From contig OZ024854.1 of NCBI GenBank assembly GCA_964017155.1, positions 20,452,601 through 20,516,600 of the forward strand: a stretch of 64,000 bases of DNA, read 5' to 3'. This DNA is from Oasisia sp. SBJ-2009. Its lineage: Eukaryota; Annelida; Polychaeta; Sabellida; Siboglinidae. The notes beneath the pieces are model-generated. The model did not search any database and had not been told where the DNA came from. It worked only from the letters and a program-made list of their open reading frames with translations. Positions 23,701-30,900 of this stretch are shown one piece after another (positions within the stretch are counted from its first letter, which is position 1; each line of letters begins with the position of its first letter). Made by a program: the position numbers and the translations under genes.

Positions 23701-23742
23701 GAGGTCGCGCTTGCATCAGCAGACACTAAAATGAGCATGTAG
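6044..23742 (+). CDS. NOM1: NOM1, nucleolar MIF4G domain-containing protein 1 (complete, 15 coding exons)
   Basis: Coding exons: 6044-6292, 7157-7288, 8612-8753, 8997-9089, 9436-9970, 10584-10783, 16833-16954, 17515-17608, 18002-18107, 18786-18910, 19418-19543, 20936-21057, 22136-22300, 23156-23287, 23449-23742. All introns are GT..AG and phases match, giving 878 codons plus TAG, close to the 860 residues of human NOM1. Order: basic N-terminus, Lys/Arg-rich coiled region (84-160), GLDYILDAVDG motif, acidic linker, MIF4G domain (about 383-600) and MA3 domain (about 645-780). Relatives (yeast Sgd1) act in 40S subunit biogenesis in the nucleolus, and NOM1 targets protein phosphatase 1 there through an RVxF motif; KNVCF near residue 262 fits that pattern. 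The start is uncertain: an upstream in-frame ATG at 5771 adds 91 codons unlike the family, and ATGs at 6056 and 6059 are also possible. Confidence 0.92.
6293..7156 (+). other. NOM1 intron 1
   Basis: Contains a 33-bp minisatellite at about 6455-6781, otherwise unremarkable AT-rich sequence. Confidence 0.7.
6455..6781. repeat. 33-bp minisatellite in NOM1 intron 1
   Basis: About ten copies of a unit containing TTAAGGTCACTATAGGACAG, shortening to about 27 bp near the right edge. The open frames across it on both strands come only from the period being a multiple of three. Confidence 0.9.
7157..7288 (+). CDS. NOM1: NOM1 exon 2 (Lys/Arg/Glu coiled segment)
   Basis: Acceptor GTGTTCAG, donor GTAAGT, both phase 0. 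Forty-four codons, over half Lys, Arg or Glu, giving a charged helix likely to serve nucleolar targeting and RNA or protein contact. Confidence 0.85.
7556..8607. repeat. 31-bp minisatellite filling most of NOM1 intron 2
   Basis: About 34 tandem copies of a unit with core GGTACATGTGAGGATACAG, with 29-bp variants interspersed. A group of variants recurs about 307 bp apart (a GATGTGGGTG variant at 7954 and 8261), suggesting a higher-order duplication. The array ends only a few bases before the exon 3 acceptor. All three minus frames are open because the unit lacks stops; this is not a gene. Confidence 0.95.
8612..8753 (+). CDS. NOM1: NOM1 exon 3
   Basis: Encodes EKEKEEKAQLDAVKEDD and LNKRKSKNLPQSFVNDGLD, the conserved NOM1 motif preceding the acidic linker. 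Its acceptor (GTGTTGCAG) sits at the end of a 31-bp minisatellite. Donor GTATCC, phase 1. Confidence 0.87.
8754..8996 (+). other. NOM1 intron 3
   Basis: Short intron with a small AGAGCA hexamer run at about 8870-8900. Confidence 0.7.
8997..9089 (+). CDS. NOM1: NOM1 exon 4
   Basis: The acceptor is the AG of GTAAAG at 8995-8996, not the CAG six bases upstream; only this choice restores GLDYILDAVDG across the junction. Donor GTAAGT, phase 1. Confidence 0.85.
9090..9435 (+). other. NOM1 intron 4
   Basis: About 350 bases, AT-rich, no repeat or other feature seen. Confidence 0.7.
9436..9970 (+). CDS. NOM1: NOM1 exon 5 (acidic linker, PP1-type motif)
   Basis: Largest exon, 178 codons. It starts with an Asp/Glu/Ser-rich run, then has KNVCFVE at about 9604-9624, which fits the [RK]x[VI]x[FW] PP1-docking pattern, a second acidic run (NSDEETLHSEEENETE) and the conserved YVPPALR segment that leads into the MIF4G domain. 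Ends in phase 2 before GTAAGA. Confidence 0.9.
9971..10583 (+). other. NOM1 intron 5
   Basis: About 610 bases of AT-rich sequence; nothing else recognised. Confidence 0.7.
10584..10783 (+). CDS. NOM1: NOM1 exon 6 (MIF4G start)
   Basis: Encodes RLSESNLQPISSQIEALF, SRAELSETLTQII and HVLLVAILHRNVGSEV, the first helices of the MIF4G HEAT-like fold. Donor GTGAGA, phase 1, followed by a 6-kb intron. Confidence 0.92.
10896..11060. repeat. About 32-bp minisatellite at the start of NOM1 intron 6
   Basis: About five copies of a unit with core CCTGTTTTGGAGCCCAACTT, followed by increasingly degenerate relatives (CCTGTTTTGGGG and similar) to about 11290 and an 11-12 base G run near 11222. Confidence 0.85.
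11394..11932. mobile_element. Probable nonautonomous TIR element (about 540 bp) in NOM1 intron 6
   Basis: Ends carry inverted repeats: ATAGGGCTTGTAAGT on the left and the complement of ATAGGGCCCGTAAGT on the right, 13 of 15 matching. The interior is CpG-richer than the surrounding intron and has no transposase frame. A TA dinucleotide flanks each end, but the exact target duplication is unclear. Confidence 0.45.
12361..12701. repeat. 47-bp splice-acceptor minisatellite, left block
   Basis: About seven copies of a 47-bp unit with core TGTAGGAGCTGTCTTCCTAC, identical in layout to the block at 15698-16860 that ends at NOM1 exon 7. One unit near 12575 is shortened. The block stops abruptly at the inserted element starting at 12702. 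Confidence 0.95.
14191..14552. repeat. 194-bp tandem duplication inside the hAT-like element
   Basis: TCAACCAGCATGTCATTTT recurs at 14191 and 14385, and the following about 165 bases match almost base for base. Confidence 0.85.
14867..14938. repeat. TA microsatellite
   Basis: About 35 uninterrupted TA dinucleotides within the inserted element. Confidence 0.95.
15698..16860. repeat. 47-bp splice-acceptor minisatellite, right block, ending in NOM1 exon 7
   Basis: About 24 copies of 47 bp (some 48 bp, with GTGTTGTGTAGG in place of GTGTGTGTAGG). Every unit carries GTGTAG followed by GAG(C/A)(T/A)GTCTTCCTACAG, that is, a copy of the exon 7 acceptor and the first 20 exon bases. The last copy continues into unique coding sequence at GGGCCCAGAGG. 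Each unit contains a 7-bp perfect inverted repeat, TGTAGGA and TCCTACA, separated by 7 bases. Confidence 0.97.
16833..16954 (+). CDS. NOM1: NOM1 exon 7 (MIF4G; acceptor lies in a tandem array)
   Basis: Begins GAVFLQMWAQRFHGLYD and continues with LLVLLAQLCNFK, the next MIF4G helices. The acceptor used is the last of more than 30 near-identical copies upstream. Only this copy continues into unique coding sequence; earlier 47-bp copies lead to an in-frame TAG. Donor GTATGC, phase 0. Confidence 0.92.
16955..17514 (+). other. NOM1 intron 7
   Basis: Contains a few short imperfect repeats of CACCTCAATACAC near 17245-17310; nothing else recognised. Confidence 0.65.
17515..17608 (+). CDS. NOM1: NOM1 exon 8 (MIF4G)
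   Basis: Encodes VVHSLLVFDVIDHLVERF and DIELLLVILK. Acceptor TTGTGTCAG, donor GTAGGT, phase 1. Confidence 0.92.
17717..17876. repeat. GT microsatellite in NOM1 intron 8
   Basis: About 30 GT dinucleotides followed by GTGTATATGA-type variants and a second short GT run. Confidence 0.95.
18002..18107 (+). CDS. NOM1: NOM1 exon 9 (MIF4G; donor repeated in a tandem array)
   Basis: Encodes NVGFTLRKDDAAALKAAI, matching the GF.LRKDD motif of the family, and ends TTQYENR. The donor AACAG|GTGAGT is the first copy of a 47-bp array in which later copies read AACAA followed by GTGAGT, GTGGGT or GTAGGT. Confidence 0.92.
18085..18672. repeat. 47-bp splice-donor minisatellite spanning the NOM1 exon 9/intron 9 junction
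   Basis: About twelve copies. The unit contains CAGTACGAGAACAAGTGAGT followed by CTACTTGGTGTGTAACTG. The first copy is the real exon end and donor (AACAG|GTGAGT); GTGAGT recurs every 47 bases (18108, 18155, 18202 and onward). Some units have GTGGGT or GTAGGT. Confidence 0.96.
18786..18910 (+). CDS. NOM1: NOM1 exon 10 (end of MIF4G)
   Basis: Encodes SRLTFMLDILMAIRNNNM and RKIPNYDP, the highly conserved RF.LE...LKNN..RKIP.YDP block. Acceptor TGTCCAG, donor GTGGGC, phase 1. Confidence 0.93.
19030..19467. repeat. 62-bp acceptor-plus-coding minisatellite at NOM1 exon 11
   Basis: Seven copies with exon-start positions 19046, 19108, 19170, 19232, 19294, 19356 and 19418. Each unit is about 12 intronic bases (TTATTGTTGTAG) plus 50 bases of the exon (GATCAAGTTCTGTGGAGGAT and on). 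The first copy differs (TTCTCAGG for TTCTGTGG). Only the last copy runs on into the exon. Confidence 0.97.
19418..19543 (+). CDS. NOM1: NOM1 exon 11 (inter-domain; acceptor in a 62-bp array)
   Basis: Encodes GSSSVEDALRISLDDLLH, then GRWWLVGSAWSG, the conserved W-rich motif between MIF4G and MA3. The acceptor is the seventh copy of a 62-bp unit that also includes the first 50 exon bases; using an earlier copy gives DDLLLLL then TAG. The donor G|GTGGGT was chosen because phase 1 joins exon 12. Confidence 0.9.
19609..20386. repeat. 33-bp minisatellite in NOM1 intron 11
   Basis: About 23 copies of a 33-bp unit containing GACCACATGTCTCATACCAC; the main variation is CATACC, CATATC or CATGCC. Several frames on both strands stay open because 33 is a multiple of three. 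Confidence 0.97.
20936..21057 (+). CDS. NOM1: NOM1 exon 12 (MA3 start)
   Basis: Encodes ELQLTASVVDDAGMEILD, then LARKQRMNTDVRKTIFCV, the start of the MA3 domain. Acceptor TTGACAG, donor GTACTG, phase 0. Confidence 0.92.
21472..21981. mobile_element. Nonautonomous TIR element (about 510 bp) in NOM1 intron 12
   Basis: Terminal inverted repeats GGGCCCAGTTTCATGGAGC (left) and the complement of GGGCCCAGTTTCATGAAGC (right), 18 of 19 matching. Subterminal GACGTCGTA motifs repeat near the left end, and GTAAAGTTACAC occurs near both ends. The largest frame (70 codons, 21645-21857) has a Lys/Arg-rich end but no recognised domain. No clear target-site duplication; superfamily not assigned. Confidence 0.65.
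22136..22300 (+). CDS. NOM1: NOM1 exon 13 (MA3)
   Basis: Encodes DYVDAFEKLLRLSLTHQQ, EREILHVTMDVCLQE and YNPYYALIAQKF, the core of MA3 including the conserved YNP(Y/F)YA motif. Phase 0 on both sides. Confidence 0.94.
22301..23155 (+). other. NOM1 intron 13
   Basis: Unremarkable except for a 17-bp tandem array (CACTTGTGTCATTGACT, about five to six copies) at 23035-23122, close to the exon 14 acceptor. Confidence 0.75.
23156..23287 (+). CDS. NOM1: NOM1 exon 14 (end of MA3)
   Basis: Encodes MTIQFNLWDKFKEV, NNLADFLTHLL and ALSLSVFK. Acceptor TATTTCAG, donor GTAACT, phase 0. Confidence 0.92.
23449..23742 (+). CDS. NOM1: NOM1 exon 15 (C-terminus and stop)
   Basis: Encodes TIQFAELDKNKVRFMKRV, the conserved F.ELDK..VRF block, then an amphipathic helical region and a Gly/Ser-rich tail ending at TAG 23740-23742. 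Confidence 0.93.
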   Translation, partial: TIQFAELDKNKVRFMKRVLWRLLVEQPENIVRATFERISPLVKLRTLREGLRLFMQHFLLRRPPRVPGGSTGGSDSLAERIKMAEVALASADTKMSM

Positions 23743-24840
23743 AATACGCAGCATGCGTCATTGTCGTCATGGCAACACGACACTGATGATGGTTACCATG
23801 GCAACAGTAAAGTTACACCAGTGACTGGACGTTAAAACAAGAGACAAAAGCATTTGTTCAGTTCGATATGAAAATACTATTTATTTATAGTTAAATACAG
23901 TCAGTTATATGACAGTTTTCCTCAACAATCTACTGTATTCTACTGTATTAAATAATAAAATATCTTGTATTTATTTTCAAGATTTGTTAGTCTACAAATA
24001 ATAATGGGTATTATTCTGTACAGTACCTTGTTTATATCAATGCAAGTGCTACGCATATGTCTGAGTGGGTGCGTTTAAACAAGACTGACCTTGAGACATT
24101 TGTTAATTAGCTGAGAACACAATGTCAGATTATGAGATAATCACCTATGGATGAAGAATTAAAACAATAAGTTATTCAGTTATTCCTAAGTAGTTAGTTA
24201 ACTGTTAAATGATTTACGCAGCATGTTTACACATGTTGACACGTCAGACAACTCAAGAATGTGAGTAAAATCATATACATCTTGAGACCTAACCCTTACC
24301 TCTTGTTATCAAGCATCTGACCGGAACATTAATTACACTAAACTAATAATAATAACTGCACTAATTATATATACAGTACATTTAAGTTTATATGCCTATC
24401 TAATTGCATCTACAAGAGGTACAGTTGGTATTCTAAGGTCACATTTAGCCAAGTAACTGAAACTAACACCACAGTTAACAGGGCAAATCAGTCGTATATA
24501 AAACATCAGTCAGTTAGTCAGTCAATGTAATAAATACAAAATAGTTACAACATAGTCAGTGCCACACGCCCTCCCACGGGGGGGGGGGGGGGGGCAGAGG
24601 GGGCTTTTTGTAGCCTGCGTGGGAATCTTCATAGGATCAGTGTTGTGATGTTCTGGCTCCTGGTGAAATGTTTTAAAATTCTGCCAACATTAAATTACCC
24701 TTTAGATTAATCCACCCTGACGTCTTGACGGTCTGGGGTGGATGGACGTCTCGAGAGACCAGCCACATCTGTCATTGAATTCAGTGGCGTCACCTAGTGG
24801 TGTTGGATACCAATCTGATGAGTGCGTCTTCTCGACCAAC
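23743..24840. other. Convergent 3' region between NOM1 and the COBL-like gene
   Basis: NOM1 3' UTR from 23743, AT-rich sequence, and a run of about 14-15 G at 24580-24594. TTTATT strings at about 23880-23890 and 23970 are minus-strand AATAAA and could end the COBL-like transcript, in which case the two 3' UTRs would overlap. Confidence 0.5.
23954..23959 (+). terminator. Candidate NOM1 polyadenylation signal
   Basis: AATAAA about 210 bases after the NOM1 stop codon in AT-rich sequence, at the usual distance for a 3' UTR end. Confidence 0.55.
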
Positions 24841-24926
24841 TCAGTCGCTCGTTGTTCCCTCGAACAACACTTCGTCGTCATCTGCCACCAGGTGGCTCTG
24901 CATCACTTGGCTTTGGAGGTCGGACC
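24841..24926 (-). CDS. COBL: Candidate terminal exon of the COBL-like gene
   Basis: Good acceptor (TACCATTCACCATTGCAG) followed by a short open segment. With the strong GTGAGT donor at 25631 the message ends after GPTSKAK. With a weaker donor at 25627 (GTAGTA) it would keep LKKV and read [18 protein letters not shown] to a stop at 24841. Which ending is used cannot be decided here. Confidence 0.35.
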
Positions 24927-27900
24927 CTGCAATGGTGAATGGTACATTGATATTAATCAACTGCTTTTTGGTCTGTTTCCTCAGAAAGGTTTACTGCAGT
25001 GTTGCTAGGACTGACATGTTAGAAAAGGTCCAGAAATGAAAGAAAGGAATTGGACAAAATACGAAATGGCACTATCAATAATTGGACTATTTCCTGATTT
25101 GGTTTTGACATGCACAAATGCCAAAGAGGTATTTCTTTTGTTCCATAGAGATAACTATTATTTTGTTCAAGTTGATACAGTATTGTCTTTCTAGGTATTT
25201 CATCACAGGAGGTGTTTTTAAATACTCCGATGTATAACACAAAACAGCTGCTAAACACCTCCAGATTAAACAAATGTATGTATAACACATCACATAAATA
25301 TTTGGTGATCAACAATGAAGATCCCCTATTATCTTTCCTCTATTAAAAAGAACACATTAGGAATTTCCTTTCTGACCTGTGCCATTATTATTATTTGCCT
25401 ACACTAAACAGTTCAAAGACGTACCAGCATGTTCCATGTTCGTTATAATGACTCCACCCAATGTCAACTGTTTTTACTTACTCGCTACATTACCTAAGCG
25501 ACTGGTGCAAAGTCATGTTCGTGAAATTTGCCTAACAACTACATCCCTCAACTAACAAGTTTCTGAGAATAAAATTACAGGCATTTCAGAAGTTTATTAT
25601 TAAAGCCAATGTTTAAACTACTACTACTCACTTTCTTGAGTATGTTCTTGGCGCTTGCGTTCCTGATCGCAATCATAAGTTCCTCTCGGGGGTCCAACTT
25701 GGGCTCGAACCTCTTCCGATTCACTTCCCTCGACCGTGAAGTTGCCGATTTGGTCACCTGCTTCAAAGACGCCTTCTGAGACACATCCCCTGACAAGGCT
25801 ACACCTGGAGGTGGTGACCCTGGTCTCTGACCTGGTGACCTTGCTCTCTGACCTGGTGACCCTGCTCTCTGACCTGGTGACCCCACCCGCTGGGCTGGTG
25901 ACCCTGACCACCTTCGGGTTGGTGACCTTGACTGGCGGACTGGTGACCCGACGCGCCGGACTGGTGACGCCGTGCGCCACGCCGTTGACGCTGACTGGCG
26001 CGGTAACGTGGACTGTGGCACTGCTTTGAAGACCGTCGTGGTGGCGGGAACACTGTCACTGTTCTGGCGCAGAACCTTCTTTGCTGATGTCAGTTCGTCC
26101 GGGGTGAACTTCCCCCCGAGCCCCGTGGCCCGAGGCTGGCGACTGACCCTGTCCCCCCCAGCTGCCACTGTCCCCTCCCGTGGGGACTGCACCCCAATGG
26201 TGGTCAAATCTTCAACAGTTCCTTCACGCACTGCTTCAGTCGTGTCCTGCACAGTTGGAGGATCATCTATAAATGACCTTGGTTTCTCTGTTGTGGCACC
26301 AGATGTCACTCTGTGGACATCTCTGTCGTTTGCAGCTGGCCGCTCGTCAATGAATGACCTCCGTTTCTCGGACGCTGCCCGAGATGTCGCCCGTCGGTAT
26401 CCGTCCCTCTCCCGTGAGTTCTCCCGCTGTCTGTCAGCCCGGGACAGGAGGTTCTTCTGAGACAACAGCGCCTGGTTCTTCATCAGCTGCTGCTGCCACT
26501 TGCTGAACTGCATCTGTAGCTCCGAGTACTGCGACTGCAGCGTGCGCCTCGCCTTGTCTCGCGAGTTGGGTGTCATGGCCAACTGCTCCAGGCTGGACGA
26601 GTTCTGTAATGTGGCAGACGGTGGCAGCGACAGCGCCGACTCATTCTGTGTCAACGACACCATGCTGCTGTAGTGGCGGCGATCAGACCACACACCCCTC
26701 TTGCGTGGTGTCGTCTTACGCTCACTAGGTAGCGCCAGCATCGATATTGACTTCTCCTCCAGTACGTTCTGGGACTCGTCAGCTGTGCTCAGCTGGAAGT
26801 TGATCTCGGATGAACTACTGAGTGAGGACTTGCTCGAAGGCGAATCCTGCACCAGCGGCTGGTCCCCTGGTGTCGAAGCATCACGAGTGAGAGACGAATC
26901 ACGGCGAATCAACAAAGCCTTGCGAATGTCCTTCACTGACGGTTCTGACTGGTAGCGCGTTCCCCAAGGTCGCGGTGCGGTGACCTTCGCTATGGAGTCG
27001 TAGCTGGATTTTCGCGACACATCTCGGGTCGACTTCACTGCGGCCTCTCTACTCGCGGCTGACAGTGGAGGTGGGATGAGCTCGCGGGCGGGTGAGGCGA
27101 GGTGCCCGTTGCTGCCACTGTACGAGTTGTTGAGGATGGGCTTGCGGTACACCTCACGCAGGCTGTTCACTCGCGGCGTCTGTTTCATCCGGGGCACACT
27201 CGGAACTTTGAACAATGTCGCGTCGTCCTTCACCGGTGTCTGTGGAGCTGACGGCATGGGTGGCTCCTTCACCGGAGATGCATCGTCTTTGATGACGTAT
27301 TCTGTTGTCACACTGAATGTGTACAGTTCGCCCGGCTTCTCGGACTTCTCCGGTTGAGAGGTCTGTACACGCACAACGCCTTCACTTGGTACCGAGGTAC
27401 TTGGTTGCGTTAACGGTTCTTTGGCAACTGCTGAACTCTGTCCGTTTCTGCTGTTCACTGGCACTTTGTACACCACCGCTGGCAGGCCAAGGTCTTCCAA
27501 TGGAGACGACTCTTCACTCGAACTATTTCTGGTTGACACCTCAGTTGACACGGACTCAGCTGGAGTCTTCCTTGGCTGGACGTCTTCTGTCGGTACAGAC
27601 GCATTCTCACAGTTATCACCACTTGTGTGGGTGACACTTTCTGTTGCCATGGTAACCTGCGTGTGTGACTCGTCATTGTTTTGCCTGAGAACCTCTGTGG
27701 GCAAGGACACTTCTGCCACAGCTGAACACTCCTCGTGGATGACCGGAGCAGGAGAGGTGACCACAGAGGCCACGGTCTCACTCTCAACTGCACTGACCAG
27801 TGGCAGAGTCTCGCTCTCATCTCTCTGTGGAGGTGCGCCCAGACAGGCGTCGTTCGATGGCACAGTTTCCTTCTCCGTGGCAGCGTTGTCACCAGATGGC

Positions 27901-30900
27901 ACTGCAGACTCATCATCAGTGCGCTGCAACATCTGTTCAACGAAGTTGGTCACGTCGGCCGTGTTTTTGAAATCTGAAACCAATTTTTTAATTTTATTGA
28001 TACTCTAATTTAAAACAGTCTGCCGAATATGTAAAATTCTGTTTCTAACAAATACACGTTGCCAATCTTAGGCTTGTACATATATGACATGTTTGCAATT
28101 AGTGTCACTTAAAATTAATAGCCATGCACCAAACCCTTACATTTGTGCATTGCACATCTACTAGGAGCAATATAGTACTGACATGAACTTCCTGTTTTAT
28201 AGAATTTAACTCTTGAGATTTAAAATTAAGCAAAGTACTTAACTTGAGCTGTATCCGTTAACAACAGAAAAAATTCACTGATTAAAATATGCAAAATTAC
28301 TTAATTTCTGCAATGAATAATCAGTAATGAGTAATAAGGATAACCAGGCAAGTGTTGTGTTCATGTACTTCACACTGGAGTAGTTAATTTCACCCTACAA
28401 CAGTCATGGACGTCAACCACCTACCTGTACTGGCAGGGTGTGACGTCAAGGCTGTGTCATCGTCAGTCGCTGTCACGTCTGACTCGGGAGACATGTCCTC
28501 AGTCACGCTGTCATTTTGGTCGTCACCTGTCAGTAATTACAAATGACTCGATCAGAACTTAACAGAAACCACATTTAACAGACACACAGGTTCACATGAT
28601 TCCTTCTGAAACGTGTGATACTTTGTTTCTCGCGTTCTTCGACTACTGCTTCGAGACTACACTACTGCTGCCTAGTAAAGGGACAAAGTTGGGTCATTGC
28701 TACGATAAAATCATGTTTGCGTGTGTCAGTCAAATAACATGATTTTATAACACAGAAACAACCAAACCTATACCTTTAATGTGTTAGCAAGCTGACTAAT
28801 ATTGCCGATATTATGTGCAATGTTTTACCCATATGTATGGCAGCTAATGTTGAAGCAACATGTCCATCTACACAGGTTTTGTTTGTCAGATCAAAATCAA
28901 GGTCTACATCCAGAAGGCAGAAGGATGGACCCCTAAATTATCTCATTCTGGGGCCAATATATGTTATGCCTAGTTTAAACCATTTCTTCACAGCATTACA
29001 AGTTTTTACAGCCTAGTAAATACAATAATGGAGATTGTTTAAAATCACATTATCTAAAGTCACTGCAATACTGAGTTAGGTTGAATTATTGCATATTGTT
29101 CTAGAGCTCTAGAGACCCCTCTAGCTCTAGAGACCGCTCTAGCTATAGAGACCCCTCTAGCTCTAGAGACCCCTCTAGCTCTAGAGACCCCTCTAGTTCT
29201 AGAGACCGCTCTAGCTCTAGAGACCCCTCTAGCTCTCGAGACCCCTCTAGCTCTAGAGACCCCTCTAGCTCTAGAGACCCCTCTAGCTCTAGAGACCCCT
29301 CTAGCTCTAGAGACCCCTCTAGCTCTAGAGACCGCTCTAGCTCTAGAGACCCCTCTAGCTCTAGAGACCTCTCTAGCTCTAGAGACCCCTCTAGCTCTAG
29401 AGACCCCTCTAGCTCTAGAGACCCCTCTAGCTCTAGAGACCCCTCTAGCTCTAGAGACCCCTCTAGCTCTAGAGACCCCTCTAGCTCTAGAGACCGCTCT
29501 AGCTCTAGAGACCCCTCTAGCTCTAGAGACCCCTCTAGCTCTAGAGACCCCTCTAGCTCTAGAGACCCCTCTAGCTCTAGAGACCCCTCTAGCTCTAGAG
29601 ACCCCTCTAGCTCTAGAGACCCATCTAGCTCTAGAGACCCATCTAGCTCTAGAGACCACTCTAGAGACCCCTCTAGCTCTAGAGACCCCTCTAGCTCTAG
29701 AGACCCCTCTAGCTATAGAGACCCCTCTAGCTCTAGAGACCCCTCTAGCTCTAGAGACCCCTCTAGCTCTAGAGACCGCTCTAGCTCTAGAGACCCCTCT
29801 AGCTCTAGAGACCCCTCTAGCTCTAGAGACCCCTCTAGCTCTAGAGACCGCTCTAGCTCTAGAGACCGCTCTAGCTCTAGAGACCCCTCTAGCTCTAGAG
29901 ACCCCTCTAGCTCTAGAGACCCCTCTAGCTCTAGAGACCCCTCTAGCTCTAGAGACCCCTCTAGCTCTAGAGACCCCTCTAGCTCTAGAGACCCATCTAG
30001 CTCTAGAGACCACTCTAGAGACCCCTCTAGCTCTAGAGACCCCTCTAGCTCTAGAGACCCCTCTAGCTCTAGAGACCCCTCTAGCTCTAGAGACCCCTCT
30101 AGCTCTAGAGACCCCTCTAGCTCTAGAACCGCTCTAGCTCTAGAGACCCCTCTAGCTCTAGAGACCCCTCTAGCTCTAGAGACCCCTCTAGCTCTAGAGA
30201 CCCCTCTAGCTCTAGAGACCGCTCTAGCTCTAGAGACCCCTCTAGCTCTAGAGACCTCTCTAGCTCTAGAGACCCCTCTAGCTCTAGAGACCCCTCTAGC
30301 TCTAGAGACCCCTCTAGCTCTAGAGACCCCTCTAGCTCTAGAGACCCCTCTAGCTCTAGAGACCCCTCTAGCTCTAGAGACCGCTCTAGCTCTAGAGACC
30401 CCTCTAGCTTTAGAGACCCCTCTAGCTCTAGAGACCCCTCTAGCTCTAGAGACCCCTCTAGCTCTAGAGACCCCTCTAGCTCTAGAGACCCCTCTAGCTC
30501 TAGAGACCCATCTAGCTCTAGAGACCCATCTAGCTCTAGAGACCACTCTAGAGACCCCTCTAGCTCTAGAGACCCCTCTAGCTCTAGAGACCCCTCTAGC
30601 TATAGAGACCCCTCTAGCTCTAGAGACCCCTCTAGCTCTAGAGACCCCTCTAGCTCTAGAGACCGCTCTAGCTCTAGAGACCCCTCTAGCTCTAGAGACC
30701 CCTCTAGCTCTAGAGACCCCTCTAGCTCTAGAGACCGCTCTAGCTCTAGAGACCGCTCTAGCTCTAGAGACCCCTCTAGCTCTAGAGACCCCTCTAGCTC
30801 TAGAGACCCCTCTAGCTCTAGAGACCCCTCTAGCTCTAGAGACCCCTCTAGCTCTAGAGACCCCTCTAGCTCTAGAGACCCATCTAGCTCTAGAGACCAC

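Noticed and set aside
25736..28008. Plus-strand frames of 80-195 codons opposite the large COBL-like exon
   Set aside because: Antisense shadows of a GC-richer coding exon; no family resemblance.
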